A stretch of DNA of 8,513 nucleotides from Patescibacteria group bacterium (GTDB lineage: Bacteria; Patescibacteriota; Minisyncoccia; Phycocordibacterales; GWA1-40-21): assembly GCA_018971765.1 (NCBI GenBank), contig JAGXAA010000038.1, forward strand, positions 1-8,513. The letters run 5' to 3'. The stretch's first letter is position 1. Every line of letters starts with the position of its first letter. The translations under genes and the position numbers were made by a program. The notes under the pieces were generated by a model that saw nothing but the letters and a program-made list of their open reading frames with translations, was not told the origin of the DNA and searched no databases. Shown piece after piece: positions 1-5,683 of this stretch.

Positions 1-84
1 CCTGCCTCCCTGTTAAAAGAAATTGGAAGATTGCAAACGATATTGTATGATACGCAGAGGAAACACGGCAATCGAATGTTTTAA
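1..84 (+). pseudogene. Truncated coding fragment at window edge
   Basis: Frame 1 is open from the window edge to TAA at 82-84, giving 27 residues that begin PASLLKEIGRLQ and end KHGNRMF. The pattern of a helix with LQxxLY, then basic residues, then a hydrophobic start, loosely recalls the segment before the Walker A strand of polyphosphate kinase 2 proteins. It ends where the hydrophobic strand would be expected to continue, near the presumed edge of the IS30-like element. This is too short to be sure it is coding. It could be a gene tail, a gene cut by the element, or chance. Confidence 0.2.
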
Positions 85-117
85 AATCAATAAAATTCGG
101 CCAAGACATCCAGAAAA

Positions 118-1038
118 TTACGGCAACACTTTATTATGAACTATAGCGGGAACCTCTCTCGGCCGGTCATTGAGAAAGGAAAGAATTTCTTTGATTTCTT
201 CCTCTGTGACTGTACCGATATCTCTCCTCTTTGGCACAAAACACCTAATCCATCTGTTGGTATTCTCCACCAATCCCTTTTCCCAAGAATGGTAAGGATG
301 TGTAAAATATATCTGCACCTTGATGAGAACTTCCAATTCTCTCCAACAGGTGAAAGCAATATCGTTGTCCGTGGCGATGCTCTTTAAATCAACGCCATGG
401 AACAACCTAGAAAACGCGGCACGGACAGTGTCGCGTTTTCTGTTGGGCAACTTGAGTACCCATGTTCTCTTAGTGAACCGATCAACCGCCACGAGCAATA
501 CCCATCTGCTTTCTTTGGACACGATAAAATCAATCTCAAAATGTCCGGATTCTTCTCTTTCGGGCCTCTCATCTATGTATATTCTTCCGTCTTTAACACT
601 CTTCCATCTCCCTCTCTTCCGTCCGCCCTTATGGTTGTTCCAGCCCCAGAAGAGAAGGTGATCCAACCCTCTCGATTCAGCAAACTTGTATATGGCTTTG
701 GCGGAGCAGATGATTCCGTATTCTCTTTTTAAATACCCGCTGATTTGTTTCGGGGACCACTTCTTCTCCAGTTTTTCTTCGACGAATAGGCACAGGAAAC
801 TGTTTATGGCCACTTTAAGACATTGTTTCTTAGCTCTCCACCTCTTGGCATACGCTTTGTGTTTGGCTTTATCCGCCTCATAGACTCCATTAACGCTGTT
901 TCTTTTGATTTCGGAACTGACGGTGTTCGGACTTCGTCCCAAAAACTCCGCGATATTTCGAATCAACACTCCGACACCATACAACTTTTCAATGACAAAC
1001 CGCTCTTCAAAAGACAAATGATGATATTTCTTTTTCAT
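118..1038 (-). CDS. IS30-family transposase
   Basis: This 306-residue protein is a DDE transposase that would cut and join the ends of its own insertion sequence. Residues about 8-48 form the N-terminal helix-turn-helix typical of IS30 (LSFEERFVIEKL, then IAEFLGRSPNTVSSEIKRN). The catalytic core follows: D170 in HFEIDFIV, D224 in IATDND and E258 in SWEKGLVENTN. The last two acidic residues are 33 residues apart, the spacing usual for IS30. The C-terminal FLNDRPRE matches the conserved end of the family. The tail after it (VPAIVHNKVLP) aligns poorly but is about the right length, so the protein looks complete. No Shine-Dalgarno sequence precedes the ATG, so expression may be weak. The gene points away from the small gene to its right. 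Family assignment is firm; activity is inferred from the intact triad. Confidence 0.93.
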   Translation of the reverse strand: MKKKYHHLSFEERFVIEKLYGVGVLIRNIAEFLGRSPNTVSSEIKRNSVNGVYEADKAKHKAYAKRWRAKKQCLKVAINSFLCLFVEEKLEKKWSPKQISGYLKREYGIICSAKAIYKFAESRGLDHLLFWGWNNHKGGRKRGRWKSVKDGRIYIDERPEREESGHFEIDFIVSKESRWVLLVAVDRFTKRTWVLKLPNRKRDTVRAAFSRLFHGVDLKSIATDNDIAFTCWRELEVLIKVQIYFTHPYHSWEKGLVENTNRWIRCFVPKRRDIGTVTEEEIKEILSFLNDRPREVPAIVHNKVLP

Positions 1039-1162
1039 ATGACAATTAAAATTAATTTTTGCTAATGCGTTAATTCTAACTGTCCTGCTTCAAAGGTATC
1101 TAGAAGACCATGTGGTTTGATTGAATTAAAATCGTACTTTTAAAGTTAGAAGGAGGATTGTG

Positions 1163-1447
1163 ATGGAAAAGCCAACGGAACTTATTATTTTGGATCACAT
1201 AGAAGGCTCATGTAGAGCTATCTATGAAAGTATTGATTATGATGTCTTAAGTGAGCAATGCTGTGTTGTGGAGGAGCTTTGTGATATATTATCGGAGGCA
1301 AAAGATAATATTTCACAAGATTGCAAGATAGAAATAACAAAAAAATTGACCGCCCTTCTCAAAGAAAAACCGGCTAAACATGAATGGCCTGAGTTTATAG
1401 GAGGATCTTGTAGGGCTATTGATGATCTTCTGCTGAGACTTCTCTAA
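1163..1447 (+). CDS. Small protein of unknown function with a duplicated GSCRAI motif
   Basis: This encodes 94 residues with no family I recognise. The ATG at 1163 is chosen because AGGAGG at 1151-1156 lies 6 bases upstream; the GTG at 1160 would leave only 3. The protein is acidic and mostly helical in appearance. It has six cysteines (17, 33, 34, 40, 54, 83) and no signal peptide or membrane segment. The motif I-x-G-S-C-R-A-I occurs at 13-20 and again at 79-86, each followed by an acidic and hydrophobic stretch (YESIDYDVL; DDLLLRLL). The two copies differ by one amino acid but at several silent positions. The gene stands alone, between the IS30 transposase and a hairpin terminator. Good start signals and conserved repeat coding support a real gene. 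Metal or redox roles for the cysteines are only a guess. Confidence 0.75.
   Translation: MEKPTELIILDHIEGSCRAIYESIDYDVLSEQCCVVEELCDILSEAKDNISQDCKIEITKKLTALLKEKPAKHEWPEFIGGSCRAIDDLLLRLL
1199..1221 (+). repeat. First copy of intragenic 23-bp repeat encoding IEGSCRAI
   Basis: This 23-base segment matches the one at 1397-1419 at 19 positions, in the same reading frame. Within it, three of the four differences fall at third codon positions, and only one (GAA to GGA) changes the amino acid. This points to selection for the protein motif rather than a recent DNA duplication. Confidence 0.7.
1397..1419 (+). repeat. Second copy of intragenic 23-bp repeat encoding IGGSCRAI
   Basis: This is the partner of the segment at 1199-1221, 198 bases (66 codons) downstream and close to the end of the gene. 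It is followed by only eight more codons. The second half of the protein may therefore be a shortened repeat of the first. Confidence 0.7.
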
Positions 1448-1458
1448 CCAAAAAATAA

Positions 1459-1500
1459 AAAATGGCATTTAGTATTTCACACTAAATGCCATTTTGTTTA
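1459..1500. terminator. Bidirectional intrinsic terminator
   Basis: A perfect 15-bp inverted repeat has arms at 1459-1473 and 1481-1495 (stem AAAATGGCATTTAGT) and a 7-base loop. On the plus strand it follows the small gene by 11 bases and runs into TTTTGTTTATT. On the minus strand it lies 45 bases past the methyltransferase stop and runs into TTTTTTATTTTTT. Both convergent genes are therefore likely to end here. Confidence 0.88.
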
Positions 1501-1540
1501 TTAAACAACATAATTTTTAAACTACGGACTATTCACTTCC

Positions 1541-2614
1541 TTATTTTTTCCTCAGGCAAATGTAAAAGTCCTGAGTCCTTATCGGGTCCTCCTTCCCTGT
1601 GATAGTTTTTCGAACTTCCCCTACAGTCTCCTGTATTATTTTGTTTTTTTCTTCAAAGCTTAGGGTTACTTCTCCAAGCCACATCTGCGCCCTTACCTGA
1701 CACCAGATAATTGGATCCGAATAATCGGAATTTTCTCTTTGACTCATTTGGATATACTCAAAACCTTGAGATTCGAAACAATCTCTTAGCTTGCTCACCT
1801 TGAAAAGTCCGGTAGAGGACGGGACTGCTCTTTTTATACCATAACAATCTTCCAAGATCCGATTCAGGGTCGCGTGGAATCTTTTAAATACAGGATGATT
1901 TGTCGATGTGTTTTTTTCGGAATCAATTTCGCGCGAACGATCATCGTCAAAAGTTATAAAATCTTTCGGCTCCGTGATGATAAGGATTCCACCCGGCAAT
2001 AGAGTCTGTTCAATCCTTGAAATAACCTTATTCAGAGCTGTTTCCGTATCAACTGAACTGGATTCGATAAGTTGTTTTACCGGCCAATGCAACATATTAT
2101 TGGCAATAGCCACATCGAATCTTCCAATTTTTAGGATAAAATTAGAAATATCCAATACGGAGGATGTTAATGTGTTTAGGCTTCCTCCTCCGCGCACAAA
2201 AATACCTTGTCGGTAATCGGCCCTGCGCTGATTTAGATAATCAAGCGTGCCTTTATAGAGATCACCCAGAATCTTATCTGCCCCTTTCTTCTGAAGCCAC
2301 TCATCGATATTGCAATCATCTAACATCACAACCTTCATTAGCTCAATCATTGCTGTTGAGTTGTCAATCGCCGTGATTGATCCGGGACAAAACTTTGAAA
2401 TTTCCATAGTAGTGGTCCCGAAACCACAGCCTAAATCCAAGATTTTCTTCCCTCTCAATCCTCCCAGGACCAAAGAATCAGCATATACCGAAGCAATTAT
2501 TGACTGCCTGACATAACCGGCCGTTATAGGACTTTCTGCGGCATAAAGGACAGGATAGAGTTCTTCGAACATCTTATTCTTACCTTCTACAGCTTGAACT
2601 GATTTCATAATCAT
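1541..2614 (-). CDS. Class I SAM-dependent methyltransferase, substrate unknown
   Basis: This 357-residue cytoplasmic protein has a Rossmann-type methyltransferase fold. Motif I is ILDLGCGFG (58-66), which binds the methionine moiety of SAM. The acidic residue that contacts the ribose is D84 in ITAIDNS. The motif IV strand is FDVAIANNMLHW (166-177), and the post-motif strand is LLPGGILIITEP (205-216). About 80 residues separate D84 from motif IV, well above the usual few dozen, so there is an insertion rich in charged residues and a GGG turn. A C-terminal extension (about 235-357) may shape the substrate pocket. GGGGAG lies only two bases before the ATG at 2614 but eight before the ATG at 2608, so MKSVQAVEG may be the true N-terminus. 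The gene is read alone, between a terminator and the IS1595-type element. Fold is certain; substrate cannot be told. Confidence 0.9.
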   Translation of the reverse strand: MIMKSVQAVEGKNKMFEELYPVLYAAESPITAGYVRQSIIASVYADSLVLGGLRGKKILDLGCGFGTTTMEISKFCPGSITAIDNSTAMIELMKVVMLDDCNIDEWLQKKGADKILGDLYKGTLDYLNQRRADYRQGIFVRGGGSLNTLTSSVLDISNFILKIGRFDVAIANNMLHWPVKQLIESSSVDTETALNKVISRIEQTLLPGGILIITEPKDFITFDDDRSREIDSEKNTSTNHPVFKRFHATLNRILEDCYGIKRAVPSSTGLFKVSKLRDCFESQGFEYIQMSQRENSDYSDPIIWCQVRAQMWLGEVTLSFEEKNKIIQETVGEVRKTITGKEDPIRTQDFYICLRKK

Positions 2615-2646
2615 CTCTCCCCAAAGTTATTGATTAAATAAAATAA

Positions 2647-2676
2647 ATTATAAACAAAACCGGATATCTCACACAA
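2647..2676 (-). promoter_or_regulatory. Candidate sigma70-type promoter for the methyltransferase
   Basis: Reading the minus strand, TTGTGT (2671-2676) and a perfect TATAAT (2647-2652) are 18 bases apart, about 30 bases upstream of the methyltransferase start. The -10 is consensus and the -35 weak. The region is AT-rich, so chance matches are possible. Confidence 0.4.
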
Positions 2677-2734
2677 GTATTCTCATTTTTTAATAAGGTT
2701 TATAAAGAACTCCTTAACATTAAGGACGTCCGCA

Positions 2735-2764
2735 AAGATATCATCAAACTAGCTTGTATGTCAA
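2735..2764 (-). promoter_or_regulatory. Second candidate promoter next to the IS1595-type element
   Basis: On the minus strand, a consensus TTGACA (2759-2764) and TATCTT (2735-2740) are 18 bases apart and face the methyltransferase gene about 120 bases away. The -35 box sits only 4 bases from the target duplication flanking the insertion sequence. The insertion would thus have left this promoter intact but replaced everything upstream of it. Confidence 0.35.
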
Positions 2765-2768
2765 GGAT

Positions 2769-2776
2769 AAGTAGCT
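2769..2776 (+). repeat. Target-site duplication, left copy (AAGTAGCT)
   Basis: AAGTAGCT lies directly left of the GGG that opens the element. It matches AAGTAGCA at 3624-3631 in the first seven of eight bases. Eight bases is the duplication length known for IS1595-family insertions; one base has presumably changed since. Confidence 0.7.
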
Positions 2777-2800
2777 GGGTAATATATACCAGTTGTCCCA
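2776..2800 (+). repeat. Left terminal inverted repeat of the IS1595-type element
   Basis: This 25-base end opens TGGGTAA and closes AGTTGTCCCA. It pairs with the reverse complement of 3600-3624 at 19 of 25 positions, and the inner ten bases are identical. The outermost T/A pair probably belongs to the target duplication. Confidence 0.8.
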
Positions 2801-3623
2801 TATCAATTACAATATGGACATCATGTATACATACAATCAAATACCAAGTGAAGCTCAAATAAGGAAATATATTCGTCGTATTTTGTTCGGCAAGAACATT
2901 TTCTGTCCCAAGCGCAAATCCAGGCGAGTAAATGTCCAAAGCGGTAGGTATCGCTGCAAGGACTGCCGGATCAAATTTACTCTTCTTTCTCATACATGGC
3001 TATCTAACTTAAAGCTTCCGCTTCAAGCCTGGCGGATGATACTTTGGTCATGGTCATGCGCGGTACCGGTGAAGCAGACAGCGGCCTTGACCGGACTTTC
3101 AGCTGTCACGATCCGAAAATGGTTTGACACCTTCAGGGAACATCTGCCCAAGGAAACCAATATTTTGGAGCGCATAGTGCAACTGGACGAAGCATATTTC
3201 AAAAACATGACTCTCATTATGGCCAAACAAAAAGGAACGAGGAATCTGGCTTACGATGTAATCATGGGCGCCTCCGTCCAAAGACATCATGCAGGGTATT
3301 TTCTCTTCAGAAAGATTAAACCTCACTCAAAACTCTGGACCGATGGAGCGGCCATCTACAAGGGCATTGATAAATGGTGGCCGATCAAACACAGCCGTGA
3401 TATTCACAAGAAATTCCAGTTCGAGCACACTTCAGAGATCGAAGGGGCTTTTGGCAACTATCGCACTTTTGTCCGGAGAATGTATCATCGCCACTGGTCG
3501 ATTAATTTAGAAAAATATGTGAGGGAATTTTGCTTCAGATTTTCCTCACCGGAATTATTCAAAAAACCCCAAATATTACTTAACAAAATCATTAAAGTTT
3601 GGGACAACTTGTTATTAATGCCC
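2777..3623 (+). mobile_element. Complete IS1595-family insertion sequence, 847 bp
   Basis: The element is bounded by imperfect inverted repeats (2776-2800 and 3600-3624) and a near-perfect 8-bp target duplication. It carries a single transposase gene that fills almost its whole length. It begins GGG and ends CCC. It lies in the gap between two minus-strand genes, the alpha/beta hydrolase and the methyltransferase. The ends, duplication, family-typical size and intact catalytic residues together make a complete, fairly recent insertion the best reading. Confidence 0.85.
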
Positions 3624-3629
3624 AAGTAG
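2814..3629 (+). CDS. IS1595-family (ISXO2-like) transposase
   Basis: From the ATG at 2814 this is 271 residues. A TTG at 2793 would add seven but lies inside the terminal repeat, and an ATG at 2823 is also possible; none has a ribosome site. Near the N-terminus is the zinc-ribbon region of the family (FCPKR, then YRCKDC), but the second expected cysteine is arginine (codon CGC), leaving three of four ligands. A helix-turn-helix-like stretch follows (PVKQTAALTGLSAVTIRKW). The DDE core shows D in QLDEAYF (residue 125), D in WTDGAAIY (177) and E in HTSEIEGAF (210). The closing YVREFCFRFS is typical. The reading frame runs through the right terminal repeat and stops at TAG inside the target duplication. 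Likely active or recently so; the cysteine loss could weaken DNA binding. Confidence 0.9.
   Translation: MDIMYTYNQIPSEAQIRKYIRRILFGKNIFCPKRKSRRVNVQSGRYRCKDCRIKFTLLSHTWLSNLKLPLQAWRMILWSWSCAVPVKQTAALTGLSAVTIRKWFDTFREHLPKETNILERIVQLDEAYFKNMTLIMAKQKGTRNLAYDVIMGASVQRHHAGYFLFRKIKPHSKLWTDGAAIYKGIDKWWPIKHSRDIHKKFQFEHTSEIEGAFGNYRTFVRRMYHRHWSINLEKYVREFCFRFSSPELFKKPQILLNKIIKVWDNLLLMPK
3600..3624 (-). repeat. Right terminal inverted repeat of the IS1595-type element
   Basis: This is the partner of 2776-2800. Read on the minus strand it opens TGGGCATT and closes AAGTTGTCCCA. It is also translated as the last residues of the transposase, so the end sequence and the protein C-terminus are constrained together. 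Confidence 0.8.
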
Positions 3630-3631
3630 CA
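3624..3631 (+). repeat. Target-site duplication, right copy (AAGTAGCA)
   Basis: This matches the left copy at 2769-2776 in seven of eight bases. It supplies the last sense codon (AAG) and the stop codon (TAG) of the transposase gene. Confidence 0.7.
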
Positions 3632-3676
3632 TGTCTTACCCGGCTTCTTTGGTTAATCGATGCTTGTCAGTATATT

Positions 3677-4549
3677 TCATCTTTCCATAAAATTTCTTAT
3701 TGTCTTATAATAAGCTTCCGGATTGTCATAATTTGGAAAATGATTGCTTCCTAATATTTCTTTAATTTCACAGCCACTCTTTTTTAATTCTTTCAAATAA
3801 TGAAAAATCGCCTTATTTTCCTCACTATACACATAAAGCCTGGGAATCTTCAATTCTTTCATCTCCTTGAGAAGATCAAAATTGTCGCAGTAATCAACTA
3901 AAGTATGACAATAATCAAAAAAGGCCTTAGGTGAAGTATGCTTTTCTAATGTCTCAGCATATTTTTTGATTCCACGGTTTTCAATCTTACTGGTCTCAAT
4001 TTTAAATTTTCCGAAAAAATTTTTTTCAAAATAAGAGAAGCCACTTTTTATGGCTTCTCTAGCCGTACCGCAATTCCTATGACAAAGATTGCCTTCCACA
4101 TTTATAAATTTAGTTATTTTTTTCCCAAATTTCTTGGCATACATAAGGGCCACTATTCCGCCCATGCTGTGCCCGATAACCACGAACTCATTTAGATCTA
4201 ATTCTCTAAGCATTAAATCAGTTATATTTACCAGATCCTCTATATTCAATCTCATATTTTCCGGATAAGGAGAACCTCCACAACCCGGAAAGTCAAAAGA
4301 CGCTAATGTATAAGGCTTCAGTTCGCCAGACTCAACGGCTCCGATAAAGTCTTCTTTGAAGCTTCCCAATCCATGAATATATATTATGGTTTCTTTACCA
4401 GCCGGACGAAAAAAGTATTCAATTTCCAATGAATTATTTTTATAAATTATTTTTTTCTTTTCCGTCTTCAGATTATGGTTATTAATGAATGAGTCTTTCA
4501 TTATAATGTTTGAAGCTTTTAAGAGGCGCGCAAGATGATATAAGCTCAT
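3677..4549 (-). CDS. Alpha/beta-hydrolase fold protein
   Basis: This 290-residue protein matches the alpha/beta-hydrolase family, whose members are esterases, lipases, peptidases or C-C bond hydrolases. The strand and oxyanion-hole motif is IIYIHGLGSF (55-64). The nucleophile elbow is VIGHSMGG with Ser128, and the catalytic His is probably H270 in GSNHFPNYDNPEAY. The acid is least clear: the usual strand ends YVYSEEN, so Glu243 or Glu244 may replace the common Asp. A cap region spans about 155-225. There is no signal peptide or membrane segment, so it should act in the cytoplasm. Neither the ATG at 4549 nor Met17 (4501) has a ribosome site; the first is kept for the full open frame. It diverges from the radical SAM gene. 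Substrate unknown. Confidence 0.88.
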   Translation of the reverse strand: MSLYHLARLLKASNIIMKDSFINNHNLKTEKKKIIYKNNSLEIEYFFRPAGKETIIYIHGLGSFKEDFIGAVESGELKPYTLASFDFPGCGGSPYPENMRLNIEDLVNITDLMLRELDLNEFVVIGHSMGGIVALMYAKKFGKKITKFINVEGNLCHRNCGTAREAIKSGFSYFEKNFFGKFKIETSKIENRGIKKYAETLEKHTSPKAFFDYCHTLVDYCDNFDLLKEMKELKIPRLYVYSEENKAIFHYLKELKKSGCEIKEILGSNHFPNYDNPEAYYKTIRNFMER

Positions 4550-4602
4550 CTTAATTAAATAATCGCTTCATTGCAATCTTCACATTCTTCGGTAATTAAG
4601 AT
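4548..4602. promoter_or_regulatory. Inverted repeat in the divergent control region
   Basis: ATCTTAATTA (4548-4557) and its exact reverse complement TAATTAAGAT (4593-4602) are 35 bases apart. The left arm overlaps the start codon of the hydrolase gene. The 8-bp palindrome ATTGCAAT (4570-4577) lies close to the midpoint, flanked by CTTC on both sides. The layout fits paired operator half-sites acting on both divergent genes, but AT-rich DNA yields such matches by chance too. Confidence 0.35.
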
Positions 4603-4658
4603 TGACTTTCGATATAACATGGAGTAATCTTGAAAAAGACAGCACAATTATATTTCAC

Positions 4659-4672
4659 GATAAAATTTTATC
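4659..4672. promoter_or_regulatory. Perfect 14-bp palindrome abutting the radical SAM ribosome site
   Basis: GATAAAATTTTATC is fully self-complementary. It is followed at once by AAAGGAGG (4673-4680) and then the start codon at 4688. It could be an operator, or a small hairpin in the mRNA leader. TAAAAT within it also resembles a -10 box. Confidence 0.4.
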
Positions 4673-4687
4673 AAAGGAGGAATTTAG

Positions 4688-5476
4688 ATGTTTAACAGCC
4701 TATTCGGCGTCCATGTGGAACTTTCCAGCAGATGCAATAAAAAATGCTGGATGTGCGGAAGGAGGAAGGTCGAAAAAAACAATCCTAGAGTTAAATACGG
4801 CGATATGGATTTTGGTTTAGTCCATAAAATCGCTAATGAACTTCCGTCGGATATCGTGATTCAATTCCACAAAGACGGTGAAAGCCTTCTTTATCCGCGC
4901 TTCGGGGAGGCGGTGAAATTATTCAGCCGCCAGATAACAAGCCTCACCACTAACGGCAAACTGCTTGTGGAAAAGGCTGATGAAATAATCGGCGTTCTTG
5001 ACACCCTTTCGGTATCAATAGTCGAAGGCGATAATGAGGCTGAGGATCAATATGAAATATTGAAAAAGTTTCTCGAGATGAAAGGCGACAAGAAACCCTT
5101 TACGAATGCCAAACTTGTCGGGAAAATTGATCAAGAAAGGTACGAGAAATTAGGGATTCTTATCGTAAAGCGCGCGCTTCACGATCCCTTGGGAAGTTTC
5201 GGATACGAAAAAAGAATTCCGGCTATTCCGGAGATCGGAATATGCTGGGCGCTTCTCAAGCACATTGTAATAAGCCACGAAGGAAAAGTTTCAATCTGTG
5301 TCAGGTTTGACCCTGACGGTATTGGGATAATTGGAGATGCAAATACAGAGTCGCTTGATGAGATCTGGAACTGCGGCAAGAGAAAGAGTTGGATTCTATC
5401 CCATAAAATGGGGCGAAGAAATGAAATTCCTCTTTGCCAAAAGTGCCAATTTTGGGGGGTTCCCACGAATTATTAA
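4688..5476 (+). CDS. Radical SAM enzyme with SPASM-like C-terminal domain
   Basis: This 262-residue enzyme should bind a 4Fe-4S cluster and cleave SAM to a 5'-deoxyadenosyl radical. The cluster motif CxxxCxxC is C16, C20 and C23 in SSRCNKKCWMCGR. The usual GGE-like SAM-binding motif appears as HKDGESLLYP (61-70), and SLTTNGKLL (85-93) is the next core strand. C-terminal cysteines 186 (GICWALL), 204 (VSICVRF), 250 and 253 (PLCQKC) are arranged like a SPASM or twitch domain holding an extra cluster. The stretch GDANTESLDEIWN (216-228) is typical of SPASM proteins. At 262 residues it is shorter than most SPASM enzymes. Start is fixed by AGGAGG at 4675-4680, seven bases before the ATG. A strong terminator follows, so it is probably monocistronic. 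Substrate unknown; sugar modification is suggested only by the neighbours. Confidence 0.9.
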   Translation: MFNSLFGVHVELSSRCNKKCWMCGRRKVEKNNPRVKYGDMDFGLVHKIANELPSDIVIQFHKDGESLLYPRFGEAVKLFSRQITSLTTNGKLLVEKADEIIGVLDTLSVSIVEGDNEAEDQYEILKKFLEMKGDKKPFTNAKLVGKIDQERYEKLGILIVKRALHDPLGSFGYEKRIPAIPEIGICWALLKHIVISHEGKVSICVRFDPDGIGIIGDANTESLDEIWNCGKRKSWILSHKMGRRNEIPLCQKCQFWGVPTNY

Positions 5477-5488
5477 GGCTTGAATCTT

Positions 5489-5528
5489 ATGGCCAGTCTG
5501 CTAAATTAGCAGACTGGCCATTCTTCTT
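5489..5528 (+). terminator. Strong intrinsic terminator after the radical SAM gene
   Basis: A perfect 33-base inverted repeat (5489-5521; stem ATGGCCAGTCTGCTA, 3-base centre) begins 12 bases after the stop codon and runs into TTCTTCTT. It isolates the radical SAM gene from the neuB-like gene. Confidence 0.88.
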
Positions 5529-5593
5529 AAACTTAAAAATGAAGGTGGTTATTTAATAATACACAACAAAATGATATTTTAGTAAAGATTTTA

Positions 5594-5616
5594 TTTAATT
5601 ATTTATGTGGTATGCT
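5594..5616 (+). promoter_or_regulatory. Possible extended -10 promoter for the neuB-like gene
   Basis: TGGTATGCT (5608-5616) fits an extended -10 element (TGn then TATGCT, four of six bases), about 70 bases upstream of the neuB-like start. No good -35 lies at the right distance. A preceding terminator and a 200-base gap make a promoter somewhere here likely; this exact site is weak. Confidence 0.25.
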
Positions 5617-5683
5617 CGGCTCAGAAAAAGTTATTTCTAAAATTTAAAATATTTAACCAAACTTACCAAAAGGAGGTAGGAAA

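Noticed and set aside
118..180. Frameshift at the C-terminus of the IS30 transposase
   Set aside because: The other two minus-strand frames meet stop codons at once, and the tail has the usual length past the RPR motif. The end as read is the best choice.
10..1082. Weak inverted match between 10-22 and 1070-1082 as IS30 ends
   Set aside because: Only 9 of 13 bases agree, the sequence is AT-rich and no flanking duplication is visible. The ends of the IS30-like element cannot be fixed from this window.
2793..2813. TTG start for the IS1595-type transposase
   Set aside because: It lies inside the terminal inverted repeat and has no ribosome site. The ATG at 2814 or 2823 is nearer the family's usual N-terminus.
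2650..3690. A host reading frame interrupted by the IS1595-type element
   Set aside because: Joining 2650-2775 to 3631-3690 gives an open frame of about 60 codons. It has no start signal or recognisable protein and runs into the hydrolase gene, so the site is probably intergenic.
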